From the NCBI GenBank assembly GCA_023634235.1, contig JAMKCF010000008.1, positions 20,392,500 through 20,456,499 of the forward strand: 64,000 nucleotides of DNA, given 5' to 3'. The notes below the pieces were generated by a model. That model had not been told where the DNA came from and searched no databases. It saw nothing but the letters and a program-made list of their open reading frames with translations. The stretch comes from Pisaster brevispinus. Its lineage: Eukaryota; Echinodermata; Asteroidea; Forcipulatida; Asteriidae. Numbering within the stretch: position 1 is the first letter of the stretch; each line of letters opens with the position of its first letter. Of this stretch, positions 39,185-49,800 are shown piece after piece. A program made the position numbers and the translations under genes.

Positions 39185-39300
39185 TGATGTATTGAGCTTA
39201 AACTTTCACATGTTTGTTGGGTCACACAACGTGCAGATACTGGTCTTTGACAATAGCCAATGTTGTACACGTGCTTTCAACTACAAACGGGTATTGTAGT
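39185..39300 (+). repeat. Dispersed repeat K, diverged copy
   Basis: TATTGAGCTTAAACTTTCAC, then GATACTGGTCTTTGACAATA, parallels TTGAGCCCAAATTTTCAC and GATACTGGTCTTTGACAATT at 58993-59060. Confidence 0.55.
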
Positions 39301-40169
39301 CTAAATTTAGTACAAATATTTGTAGACTTGTCGCTTTCCCTTTTTTTTTTTTTTTTTTTTTGGTCGTTTCATGCCACAAACTTTTCAGATATTACAATAC
39401 GAATCAAGACACACCACGCTCATCGTTGGGTTTTTGCGTCATGATATTCTTCTAGTAATAACACAGTTATGACAAAAAGTAATAGTAAATAAGCGGCTCG
39501 GGTATTTATTTATTGATTTATTTTTCTTTCTTTTCTTTTCCATGACATCCAGAATTGTAGGTCTACATCTAATGGTTTACAATAATTTTGTTTTCCATCA
39601 AGCGCTCCAACGTTCAAGCCTGCATAGCTATTCGAATCTTCCAGCTGAAGTATTTACTTCTAAGTGAAGGCTATTGTGCAGCTACCCATAGTGGTCATAT
39701 ACAATACGGAGCCATCACCACAAGTCACCGCTGGTGGCGGAGTTCCCCATTGACGGGTGCAGATTTATACAGGCTTTTCACTGTATGGGAGTTAGACTGA
39801 AATTGGTCTTTGGTGATCTTGTGCATGTATGCTGTGTATGTGATCATTTTTACTAGTCACAAAAGTGTTTGGAATAACTGCGCATACCAGGCAAAATCTC
39901 TGGTTCACACGTGTTGATTAATTCTTTGTGTGTTGCCCCCGCAATGTGAGAACAATGTATATCCATACTGGGAGAGAGACAGAAAAGAAGAGAGAGAGAA
40001 AATGCAGTGCTTTGTTCTTGTTCCAGAAGAACAACGGGCTACAAACTTGATTTTTTTTTCTTCTTTTCGGCAAACTGGGAAGCAGCCAAGGCATTCGAAC
40101 AAAAGGCGTGACCACGGACAAACATTCGACATTCGGGAACAGTGGGCAGTAACAGCACCAGTCAAGTAG

Positions 40170-40619
40170 CTACCAGGGCGTGCTCTTTACTAGGACAGCC
40201 CATCAATCAACACACCTAACGATCCGGTTGGTTCAATGCGTGTGTGTAGCTCCGCCCATTCGTGACCTCATACCATTATTGGTTTGCTGCTGACCTTACG
40301 TGTACTGTGTGTACGAGCATTAAAGTCGCACAGTAGTGAAAATCAGCACCACAGACACCAGCACAACTCGATTTACTTTCGTCACTGACATAGACTTGGA
40401 CGGCCGGATTCACACATTGTTTTCCTACGGAATTTACGGGCGAAAACCAGCTGGAAAAGAGACACCAAAACAGCCTTTTTGCAGCATGTGTTTTTGTATC
40501 AACACAGGAAAAAGATAGAGTCAGCCTCGCTTTTAGCATTTCCTCCAAGCCGTATTCATTGCGTGATTCCTCCAGTTCGTTGCAGGCGAAAGAGTGACAA
40601 TTTTTAATTGCAAATCACC
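40170..40619 (+). promoter_or_regulatory. Probable Irx promoter / 5' UTR region
   Basis: This region lies directly upstream of the Irx ATG and is repeat-free. It contains a CCGCCC box near 40253 and an inverted CCAAT box (ATTGG) near 40278. It also has a CATCAATCAA block of PBX/TALE-site type near 40200. I see no clear TATA box. The transcription start is unknown, and an additional non-coding 5' exon cannot be excluded. Confidence 0.4.
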
Positions 40620-40655
40620 ATGTCAACGCTGACACAGTTCCAAATTGCGGGCAAG
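40620..40655 (+). CDS. Irx: Irx exon 1 (start codon, 12 codons)
   Basis: The ATG at 40620 follows AATCACC, a good animal start context. Twelve codons ([12 protein letters not shown]) run into a GTAAGT donor at 40656 in phase 0, which joins exon 2 in frame. Being so short, the exon is supported by splice logic rather than by homology. Confidence 0.6.
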
Positions 40656-43600
40656 GTAAGTTCCACTTTGTTGTTTTTTTTTGCCACACCGGCTCAACTT
40701 TTCAGTATTTGATTTTCTACATCCGTGAAATGTAATGATTAAGCTTTCGTGTTTGAAATAGTGACGGTTTTCCAGAATGAGGGATCGTTAATGTGCAATT
40801 GTAGACATGAATTTTGACTCATAATGTATCATGTCTAATTAATAATATCACGTAATTGCCATATTTCGGTGAAAATGTATACACATGGAGACAACAGTCT
40901 TGTAAAAGAGTGGATGTAAAAAGTAAGGTTTTTTTCTTCATATTGACAACTTTCTGATGGATTGATTCTTGCATTTGAAATTGATTGTAAGGCACCAATG
41001 CTCTGACATGATTAAAAATTATATCGAAAATAATGTGTGTGGTGGTGACGTGTTTGCACTTGACTTCGGCACTGGATTTGCCGGCAACGTATCACTTTGG
41101 GTATGGTTTCAAACATTTAATAATTAATCTTTCCCTTTACTGTTTAACTTTAAAACCTAGTTAACAATTTACAATGAAACACAAATGTGTGTTTGTGTTC
41201 ACAGCGGTCCCCGATGTCCGCAACGGCCCCCGTTGCACCGCACTATGAGAGCGGTCGACCGGTGATGGTCGACCCCTGTACCGGGCAGTCTGTGTGTTGC
41301 TCACCCGTAGACAATCGCTCGGCCACGCTGCTTCACCCGGGAGCTACGCACGGACTCTCGCCTATGTACCCATCACCCCACACGGCAGAGAAAAGCTACT
41401 TGCGGTTTGCGGCCGAGTCGCCCATGTATTATCCACAGACTATAGTAAGTGCACGCACTGGTCTTATTCCATTAGGTGGATTTCTTTGTCCAGAAGTTAT
41501 GCCAAACTATTATTGTCATTAGCCCATTGTTATAAATAATAATTTGACAGATTTGAATAGAAACCGTCCACCTGTGAAAATATCGTCAAATAAAGACGTT
41601 CACATTTTCGAGAAACACCCCCCAATCTAAGGTTTGGGTCTTGTCAAAGAATTTGTGCACAATCATACTGTTCACACATCGATTTAAGAGCTTGGCTTCG
41701 GGAAAAAATTCTGACATTGCAAAATTTCAGTCCAAAATATTTCCAGACATCGACAACGAGCAAGCTTTTATATTACACATAGGCCCCATTTGTTTCGGTC
41801 AATTTGTTATTTTTGTCCGTCTCTTTCTCTCGTAGTCATAAATCATACTGTTATAAACGTATTTTCCTGTAGTAATTATGCATTGTTTTTTATTTTTAGG
41901 CAAACGGCAGAGCCGGGTGTTATCCGTACGATCTTGGTCAATACCAATACTATGGAAACAGGTAAAAATATTAAAACAATTTTGTTGTACATTTCCTCTG
42001 AGTCAACAAAAGATAACTGCTGAACGATTCCCCTTTATGGCAAGATGTCACAAACCTATCACTTATTAAAAATTGAAATGGAAGATTGATAACATTGGAG
42101 CGATAATGATTGCCTCTCTGTGTTATTTACTCCCTTTTAAAAAAAATTAAAGTTGCATAAACCGATTTTCGCCGAAATTCGTTTTTTCTTCTGAACGAAT
42201 TTTGACAGATTTTGCTTTTTTATATAAACATACACAAACTTTCGCACAAAATGCCACAGACAATGCATAAAATGCATGTAATGTAATATAGAAAAAATGT
42301 TTGTACATGGCTGATGGAAGTGAGATAATGTCAGGATCCTGAAAATGTAAAATTTTAAGTTTCTAATTGACTGCAACTTATCATCAGCGGATTTGTTTGT
42401 TCAGTACATTAAATTAAAGCTTATAAATTTCTCGAATCCTTAAGAATAGCTATTTAGAATTTGAGTTAAAATGTTCGTGTCAAATCGGTCACAAAACGGA
42501 ATAGCATCTTTAACATGTTTTTTTCCCTTCTAATGTTCTGTTGTAGTTACGGTGCGATCGATTACGACGGAGCTCGACGCAAGAACGCCACGCGTGAAAC
42601 CACCAGCACGCTGAAAGCCTGGCTCTACGAGCACCGTAAAAACCCGTACCCCACCAAAGGGGAGAAGATCATGCTGGCCATCATCACCAAAATGACCCTC
42701 ACCCAGGTATCCACGTGGTTTGCCAACGCCCGAAGACGCCTCAAGAAAGACAAGAAGATGACGTGGTCGCCTCGTAACAGTTGCGGCGACGGCGGGAAAG
42801 AAGACTACGAATCGGACGACGGCGAAGGAAATGAGGGCGATGACGACATGGACGGGTTAGGAACTGATCTCGAAGGCAGCCTTGGCGGACCACGTAAGTT
42901 CTTATCATTTTATCCGCTACTGAATCTAAAACCTATTTACTTTTTTTTCCCTCACTGATCGCTTTGCCATCCAAAACTCACTGCCACCATTAGAGCTTCA
43001 ATCGTACAATAACCGATTGTCAAGAAACGCCAAAAAGCGCCCAAATTAATTTTTCGTTAGCACGGCTGGAGCGTGCCGAGATAAAGCGCATGAGAAAATG
43101 ATCCCGGCGACGGACGGAAGGCTACTTCCGCTTGTGGCGTGCCTGGGTGCTACCGGCAGAGTTTCTTATTAGATTGCGAATCATAATGGCGCTGCTGTTA
43201 ATAATTGTGAGATAAAATCTGATAAATTTCTATTAAAGCTTGCATGTACAGATGATTGTTTTGTAAGCCAATCTTGACTAAGTTTTCTATTAAACGACTG
43301 GGTCTTTGTGTGAAAAAAGGTGTTGGTCAGTGTCCAGTTATGCTTTTTTTACCGCTTTAAACTAAATAGTGCCTCATTTTAACTTCATTATTGTTTCCCT
43401 TTATTTTAGCATCAGACATTGAAAGTGATGAGAAACAGTACAAGATTCCATCTGATAACAACGAAAGCGAGTCGGAGAAGACCACCACAGGCAGTACCCG
43501 TATTACTCCCGTTGTCAGCGACCAGAGGGTACCGGTCGAATTCCTGACGGTAGACCAAGACAGACTAAGCGTAGATCAGAACTCCCCACCTACAAGCGAG

Positions 43601-44748
43601 CACAACAGTCCCGTCTGTATCAGGCGAAGCCCAAGCCCGGTGGTTCCCTTGCCCCCTCCATCCGTCATCAGAGCAACGTGCAGACTCACCACAAGATCTC
43701 CACCGTGCATAAAAGCGCCGACGGAGAAACCCAAGATCTGGTCATTGGCAGACACAGCGTTATCGAAGAGCCCCGAGCGAACCCGTAAACCCATGCACGT
43801 CAATATTACAACGGACTCTTTCTATAATCCTCTCAACTCGGGTGTTGTTGCCGGTATGCAGAGACACCCAGTGGTACAACATTCGTCGCAATACCAAACT
43901 CATTCAGTTCCGGAGCTGTCCAGCCGCACCAGCAGCAGTTTGCCTCCCTTCATCTCGTACGGTTTTCCCCTTGGTGTGTCGCCCCTGAGCAAAGGAGGAC
44001 CATCTGACCCCTTGCGGCTCCTTCAAAAAGGTAAGCTACAATTTGAAATAATCCAATTATAGAATGCCAAGTCGCTTTGCTGTTCCTGTTTTACGTTAAG
44101 AAAGTTTGGAGTATCCGGTTGCAATAAACGATCAAGAAAGTTTTTAGTAACCGTTAGCAATAAACGATTGTTTCGAGTAACTGGTAACAATAAACGATTA
44201 GTTAATGTACTGATTGCACCGATATTGAAATGTTGTCGATAATGTTGGCCGGGTCACTTGATTTGATTCATCGGCAATGGTGAAAGTTAAAGTTATGCAA
44301 GGTGATGACCTTTTAGTTGAAGCTTGTCAGCGTAGTCGCTGTTTTTACACACGCACTACAGGTTGAATGATCGTAAGATAAACGACACCGGCAATTACTA
44401 TACGCCGTTTTAGTAATATAAACTGTACATCCTCGGCGCGAACCCTCATGGTCCACCGTTTGAGTCGATACCGCCAATGGTGTCAGAAATCATTCTCCGT
44501 AAAGCTTTCATCAACAAACACAGGACACCTGTTTTAGAAGTGAGGTGTCGCACGGCGATAGGGCTGAAATCACCCCTCACTGATCCGCGTTTGGGGCCCG
44601 TCTTCAACTTGGCTGACAAACGTGGCAGAGCCGGAGTGTGAAGTCAATTTCAGCTGCGGTCGCGAGCCGTTAAGTACTGTTAACACACCGACCTTACCTT
44701 TTTCTGTCTTGTCTTTCTATTGCAGCCGCTACTGTTAACACAAGATGA
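40620..44748 (+). CDS. Irx: Iroquois-class (Irx) TALE homeodomain transcription factor, six exons
   Basis: This is a nuclear DNA-binding transcription factor of the Iroquois family, which patterns ectodermal and neural territories in animals. The exons are 40620-40655, 41205-41444, 41900-41961, 42547-42893, 43410-44030 and 44726-44748. Every junction is GT/AG and the phases agree (0, 0, 2, 1, 1), giving 442 residues ending in TGA at 44746. Residues 39-50 or so carry [13 protein letters not shown], close to the N-terminal motif of Iroquois proteins. The homeodomain spans about 122-184, with the three-residue TALE loop PYP at 146-148 and WFANARRR at 170-177 (Ala at the position-50 site, typical of Irx). 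An acidic stretch follows at about 198-222. [11 protein letters not shown] at 335-345 is another Iroquois signature. The family is very secure. Exon 1 (12 residues) and the seven-residue last exon are less certain because they are short. An alternative start is the Met in exon 2. Its neighbour Sowah lies immediately downstream on the same strand. Confidence 0.93.
41205..41444 (+). CDS. Irx: Irx exon 2, conserved N-terminal region
   Basis: The acceptor TTCACAG ends at 41204. Exactly 80 codons follow, to the donor GTAAGT at 41445. The exon encodes the [13 protein letters not shown] motif seen in Iroquois N-termini, followed by a Ser/Pro/Tyr-rich stretch. Higher GC than the flanking introns supports it as coding. 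Confidence 0.85.
41900..41961 (+). CDS. Irx: Irx exon 3, Tyr-rich linker before the homeodomain
   Basis: This is a 62-bp exon between a TTTTTAG acceptor and a GTAAAA donor. It encodes a Tyr/Gln-rich segment ([13 protein letters not shown]) of the type found just before Iroquois homeodomains. It ends in phase 2, which fits exon 4. Confidence 0.82.
42547..42893 (+). CDS. Irx: Irx exon 4, complete TALE homeodomain and acidic tail
   Basis: The whole homeodomain is here: the [12 protein letters not shown]-terminal arm, [19 protein letters not shown] across helix 1 and the TALE loop, and [19 protein letters not shown] in helix 3. The Tyr in WLYEH differs from the Asn I recall in most Irx proteins. 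After it comes an Asp/Glu-rich stretch. The acceptor is TTGTAG and the donor is GTAAGT. Confidence 0.97.
43410..44030 (+). CDS. Irx: Irx exon 5, Ser/Pro-rich C-terminal region with [11 protein letters not shown]
   Basis: This is a long open exon of 621 bp after a TTTTAG acceptor. It encodes a low-complexity Ser/Pro/Thr region and the Iroquois motif [11 protein letters not shown], and ends at AAAAG with a GTAAGC donor. If the donor were not used, translation would stop about nine codons later. Confidence 0.9.
44726..44748 (+). CDS. Irx: Irx exon 6, last seven residues and stop
   Basis: A pyrimidine-rich acceptor (TCTATTGCAG) ends at 44725. The phase-1 join gives AATVNTR and then TGA at 44746-44748. 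The exon then continues as 3' untranslated sequence. It is inferred from splice signals only, so a different last exon is possible. Confidence 0.55.
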
Positions 44749-45825
44749 GGGGCCATGACGCCAGGCCGATAAGGCCGACAATGAGAGTGTCGAAGCCCAC
44801 GCCGAGGTGGTAAGAGGTAAGCATAACACCCCTCCTTCTCCTCGCCTTGTCCACCCCTACACACCTGCCTCGAATCCGAGCCTAGCACATCGTCCCAACA
44901 CCCTCAACAATACCACTTCAAAGAACCGTTTCCGGGAGTGGCTGCGTTTAAACAGAGTTTCCGCTGCTAAGGCAGATGTCAGTTTGGTTCACAGTTTCGG
45001 CACCGACTTGTTTCAGAAGAGTGCAACAAGTCCTCAAAGAAAACATCTGTTTCTCACAACACGATGAGTTAAGCTTTGAGACCGAAGTCGAACTGTTCCA
45101 ACTTGAGGAGGAATTTCACCATTTCAGTATTACCACTCGTTCTGATTCATCAAAGTGTGAACGTTTACCCTGAAGGCTAATTTCAATATTCCACCAGTTT
45201 TGAAATCTTCAACATTTTGATCATAAGGCCAGTCTGCAGATGTTACTTTTGGAAGAAGATTTATTGTTAACAATATTAAATTGCTCATGGTATGTTGTAT
45301 TTTGTTTTTTTAATTCAGGTAAACCTCGGTCGTGCCATGAAGACGTCATAATCTCGCCATCACGCCGTCAAAGTGACGGAGAATGTTTTTAATACCGACA
45401 TCGATGAATAACGCACGCGGAATACCATGGAAGACCAGCGGACGAAAACAAACTTGCGAACTGTTTTATCTAAAGATTATATATATTTTAGATGTAACTC
45501 GAATTAAGGAATTTGTGGTTAATAATTTATGTTTGACTCTTTTGCCAACAAATGTGGTGGATCAATTGGAGCAAATGTTCATCTACAATTGATTGTAAAT
45601 GATACAAAACGCTTCTCTGAATGCATTCTTCTTTCTGTGTTATTTCAATGTAAGCTCTTGTTTGGATTAGATTTGTATTCGCTGTCGTCTTACGGCCGAA
45701 AAAAATTCTTCAAAATGACTAAAATACCGAATTTCAAATTCGTGTTCGAAGATAGCCAAGTAATAGTTATCTTTAAAAGTTGGTCCAAATTGTGTTGGTT
45801 TATGACTAATAAAAAATATTGACGG
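44749..45825 (+). other. Irx: Irx 3' untranslated region (probable)
   Basis: Transcribed but non-coding sequence is expected after the TGA. It becomes strongly AT-rich after 45430. An AATAAA signal lies at 45808-45813. A GT donor-like site near 44816 and a TTTTAATTCAG acceptor-like site ending at 45318 could define an intron inside the 3' UTR. That is speculative. Confidence 0.5.
45808..45813 (+). terminator. Polyadenylation signal AATAAA, probably for Irx
   Basis: This is the canonical hexamer about 1.06 kb after the Irx stop and about 0.9 kb before the Sowah start, within AT-rich sequence. Further AT-rich DNA to 46110 could hold other signals. Confidence 0.5.
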
Positions 45826-46739
45826 ACGCAAGGTCCTCATTAGGGCCTTTTGTAAAGAAAAATAATCTCTTTTGTTGTTTGTCAACTAATTTCTGTAAAT
45901 ATCATTTTTTAAATAAGTTATTTATGTTGTCATAGCTGTTTTGTTAATAATAATATGATTGAAAATCAAAAAAATATAACTTTTGCATTTGAATTTCATT
46001 CTTATGTTGTCAGTACTTGTACTTTTGTGTTTACTTTTTGTATGCATGTCTTATGGGGAATTTAATTCATCCTTCGTACAACACTTACAAATATCTGTTG
46101 GAGTTCGTTTCTCTTTTATTTAACCTCACTTGTTGGAAACATGTAGGCTTTAATTAATGTTTTGCTTAGACAACCCACTCGCGGTATGGTCGTATATATC
46201 GCGAGTTAATTCACGGTTTTGGAAATCGATATCACAAGATCGTGTATCCAAAGTTACGAGCAAAGTTTCAAAATTGGGGTGTAGCCTACATGCACTCGGC
46301 TATTATTGAACACTTTTGGGTGTAACCATCGAGGGGAAGGAGTCACGTTCCACTCTGTACAAGTTGTACATTTTTCACCAGCATAACTACAAAACTTAAA
46401 TTGACTACTCGTATTGTTTGGGTATAGGCTAGGCTGGGGCATGTATATTAGAGAAAGGTCACTAAAACGGCTGCTCGCCAACCCCAGTGTTTGGGCTTGA
46501 CCCAGCTAAAAACATGTTTGGACATACACATTTACAAGTAGTCGCCGTTATATTACTGACCCTACATGATTCGTTACCGCGGCCCGAACCCCCTTTGATC
46601 TGTTGGGATAGAGTTACTTTTGTGAGCATGATCCCTCCCACTTTCCTTAAGAACACGCCCCCTATTCGACACTGAAGCTAGCGGAAGGCTGATTGGTAAT
46701 GGCCCTCAACAGAGGGCGCACTTCCGAATTGTTTTCAAA

Positions 46740-46890
46740 ATGGCGAATGCTGGAACTGAAAGTCCGGAAGTGGAGTTTTCCGCTGAAGGAGTGCGGAATT
46801 TTATAATAAAACACGGTGGGAAAGTCAGCAATGTGGCTGTCGTGGGACACTTCATGGTCTATCTACGGCACCCCGACAAGGAAGTTAAAG
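46740..46890 (+). CDS. Sowah: Sowah exon 1, first half of the SOWAH N-terminal domain
   Basis: It encodes 50 residues plus one base and has a GTATGG donor at 46891. The motif FIIKHGGKVSNVAVVGHF matches the start of SOWAH proteins (usual pattern: hydrophobic-x-HGG-x-V-x-N). The DNA just upstream is GC-richer than the flanks, as expected for a promoter. Confidence 0.85.
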
Positions 46891-49800
46891 GTATGGTCAC
46901 TTTAATACATGCAGGGACATGTGTGCAAAATACAAATGATTAACACATTTTGTTTGTTTACTCGGCCGGCTGTCTGACGTGACTGAAGCTGATGACACGC
47001 CTAGAAAGAAGTAGTAAATAGTATGACAAAATATCGGCGACAGTGACAGCTCTTACAACAAGTAACGTTCTAGGACCAACAATAAACATATTATACCCAG
47101 TTTTCATGTTTTTTTTTTTACTTCCATGGGCTCATATTTACGACAGGGGGTACAGACCTGCAATTGAATTTTCTTCACGGACACACGGAAGCCACTGGCT
47201 TCTGTTGCCTGACGTCTTGGCCTGCAGCGAGTGTACATTACCATGCATTACACTGTATGCCCGTTTAGTTTAGTTAGCAGAACTTCAATTCATTTATTGA
47301 CACACTCCCAGTGTTCACAAATATAATAACGTAATAATATTGCAATGTTAAACAAAGACCGAGTGAAACTGTAGAGACACGCATAAGAAGCACAGCTGGA
47401 TACCACTCACTAACTAACAATAACATAGTTCTCATCACATGCTGCAAATGGCAGCCCATATCTTATCAACATTGATCAATGATTGATTACCAAGTATTAA
47501 TTGGTAAACTATAATTTTGGCCCTCAGTCCTCCTGATGGTAGTATGTGACCAAGAGCTACGATTATAACAGCAGCCAGGTGTTTATGTATGATGTAGACC
47601 TACATGTAACGCCCTGACATTCAGACATTCAAAGTATTTGTGTCTGTAACAAAACATTAATATGGTACATGTGCATGTACACTGTAATTACCTTTGGCTT
47701 TAGGCTTACAGTAAAAGGTTTAACAATAATACAGTCAGTCTCAGACTTTCTACTGAATGAGTCCAAAGACATCAGACCTTCTGTTTGTTTGTAAAATTTT
47801 ACAGAACACATTGGCCCTATTCAAGTAAAAGGGTATCCAAATTTGCTATACAATACATTTACATGTCAAAGACAGATAAAAAGGGTGTCCAAATTTAAAA
47901 CAAGGTGTCCAAAAGACACCCAGAAACCCCTCTGGCCCTATTGCCAGTTAGCCCATTAAAACTGGATCTACGTTTAATTATTGTTTAATGTTTTAACTGC
48001 ACTAACTGTTGAACATACACAACAAAGCATGACTATTAATATTGTACTGTCCTGTCCTGCATTGTTGTCTGTCCCTAATGTAGGTTAGGACACAGCAGAA
48101 CTTAATGCTTCACCCAAGTCCAAGTATTGTCCCATACTTTACCACCTAATTAATTCAATTCAAATAAGTGCATAATCTAACCCTCTATTGCTATTCGAAA
48201 ATAGAGTCAAGACTATCAAGTTTCAAGGGTGAAATGTTATTTTTTTTTCATGATTATTGAAGTGATAGTGCTACATTAGGTCCGATCTTTGGCGGACGTG
48301 ATCCAGGAAATTTATAATTAAATTTAATTGTAAATACTTAATTTTTATAGATTGAAGAAAGTTAGATTCATACATGTAGTTTCAAGAATTTATTTTGCAT
48401 TGTCCGTGGCATATATCCTAAATGCACAAGTTTCTGTATGATTTTCAGTTTTGAAAAAAGCATCATCTGTCAAAATTTGTTCTAAGAAATTTTCTTTTGG
48501 CGAAAATCAGGCCATGCAATTAATGTGATTATTATAGTTAAAATCCAGTCATCAGTTTTTGTCTGAAATACATGGTACATCTGTGCATCATTATGTCAAA
48601 TCTCTTCAAGTTTCTACTACACCAGCTATCATTTCCACTTCAAGACTTCCCCTCTCATCTTGTCACTACACCTGCCCATAAGTGAACCCCGATTGCATTA
48701 ATTGTAGTTCCGTATACACCAGAGGTACATCAAAAAGATTGTACATGTATGATATGATTATGGTGCTTTCAGAATACATAAAATAGATCGTAAATTGGCA
48801 CTGGCAGAGTTAAAATGAACAAAACTCTGCTAGGGTGGAAACTGCAATATCTCTTCTTGCATTTATACCATCGACCTTTCATTTTGGTTGGTAAAAAGTT
48901 TATAAGAAACTTAATACTAATTTATAAACTATAATTTGTTTCTTTTTTTTTGCAGAGGCAAACAGGAAGAAATTTAGAGAGTTCATGAATGAAGTTGCTG
49001 TGATAAAGAAAGACGAAAAGGTGAGATTTTGATGATTAGTTGTTGTTTTTCTCAGATCCTTGAGAATTATTTAAAACATAATCCTTAAAATGTTTGTATT
49101 ATTTGGTTTATAATGTGTGTAAAGCGCTGATACTGGGTAATTTCCAGAGTCCATTGAAAAGAAAATCCATGTTACTCCGGTGGGATTTGAACCAACAACC
49201 TTCGCCATTCTTGAGCAGATGTCTTACCAACTGGATCATTGTGATTGCTCGGTAGCTAGAGGCAGTTGGAATCCTGTATTTTAGCAGTCGGTACCGCAAC
49301 AATTTAATAGAAGTTAAATTTGCATGGGGTGTAACTTGGGGTAAAACCAAATAATAATCTTTTTTTCCCGATGCAAATTGAACATCTCTGTAAAAAAAGT
49401 TTGGGAGATGTTGAAGTATTGTGGCAGTGCAGCTAATGCACTGGACTCAACCTCTGGAGTTGTCGGAGTGAGGGTTCAAATCCTGGTCATGACTTTTGTG
49501 TCCTTTTGTGAACGCTGTCCGTACTGTTCTGTCTGTCAAAAATGTAAACCTGTAGGACCCTGGTGTTGTTAAACACACACAGAGAAAAGAACTCTGACAG
49601 TGAAGGGGAGGGGTTTACCCTGGTGGTTCTGGCCTTGGTCAGGTAGCATTGTGCACATACCTGTGAGGCATTCTTGATCCAAATCTGTGGCCATATGAAA
49701 CAAGGTAATCAGAATGTTTGTTGACTTGATGTTTATTTTTAAAAAGGCAATCTGGAGCGTTTAAAAGCGGTTTTATGATAATGACTTTTGTGAATTTAAT

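Larger units (their letters stand above)
33432..40169. other. Repeat-poor upstream flank of Irx
   Basis: No coding exon is recognised. Apart from the local duplication at 35505, simple runs, and a faint repeat K at 39185, the sequence is single-copy within the window. There are GC-richer patches at 34760-35030 and 38480-38650. This is probably regulatory. Confidence 0.5.

Noticed and set aside
42515..42958. Homeodomain frame beginning with the Met at 42515
   Set aside because: The first residues ([11 protein letters not shown]) come from intron sequence and its TTGTAG acceptor. The true exon starts at 42547 and the protein start is upstream.
43391..43409. Met at 43391 as the start of a separate gene
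   Set aside because: This is the intron pyrimidine tract before the exon 5 acceptor. The exon continues the Irx frame from exon 4.
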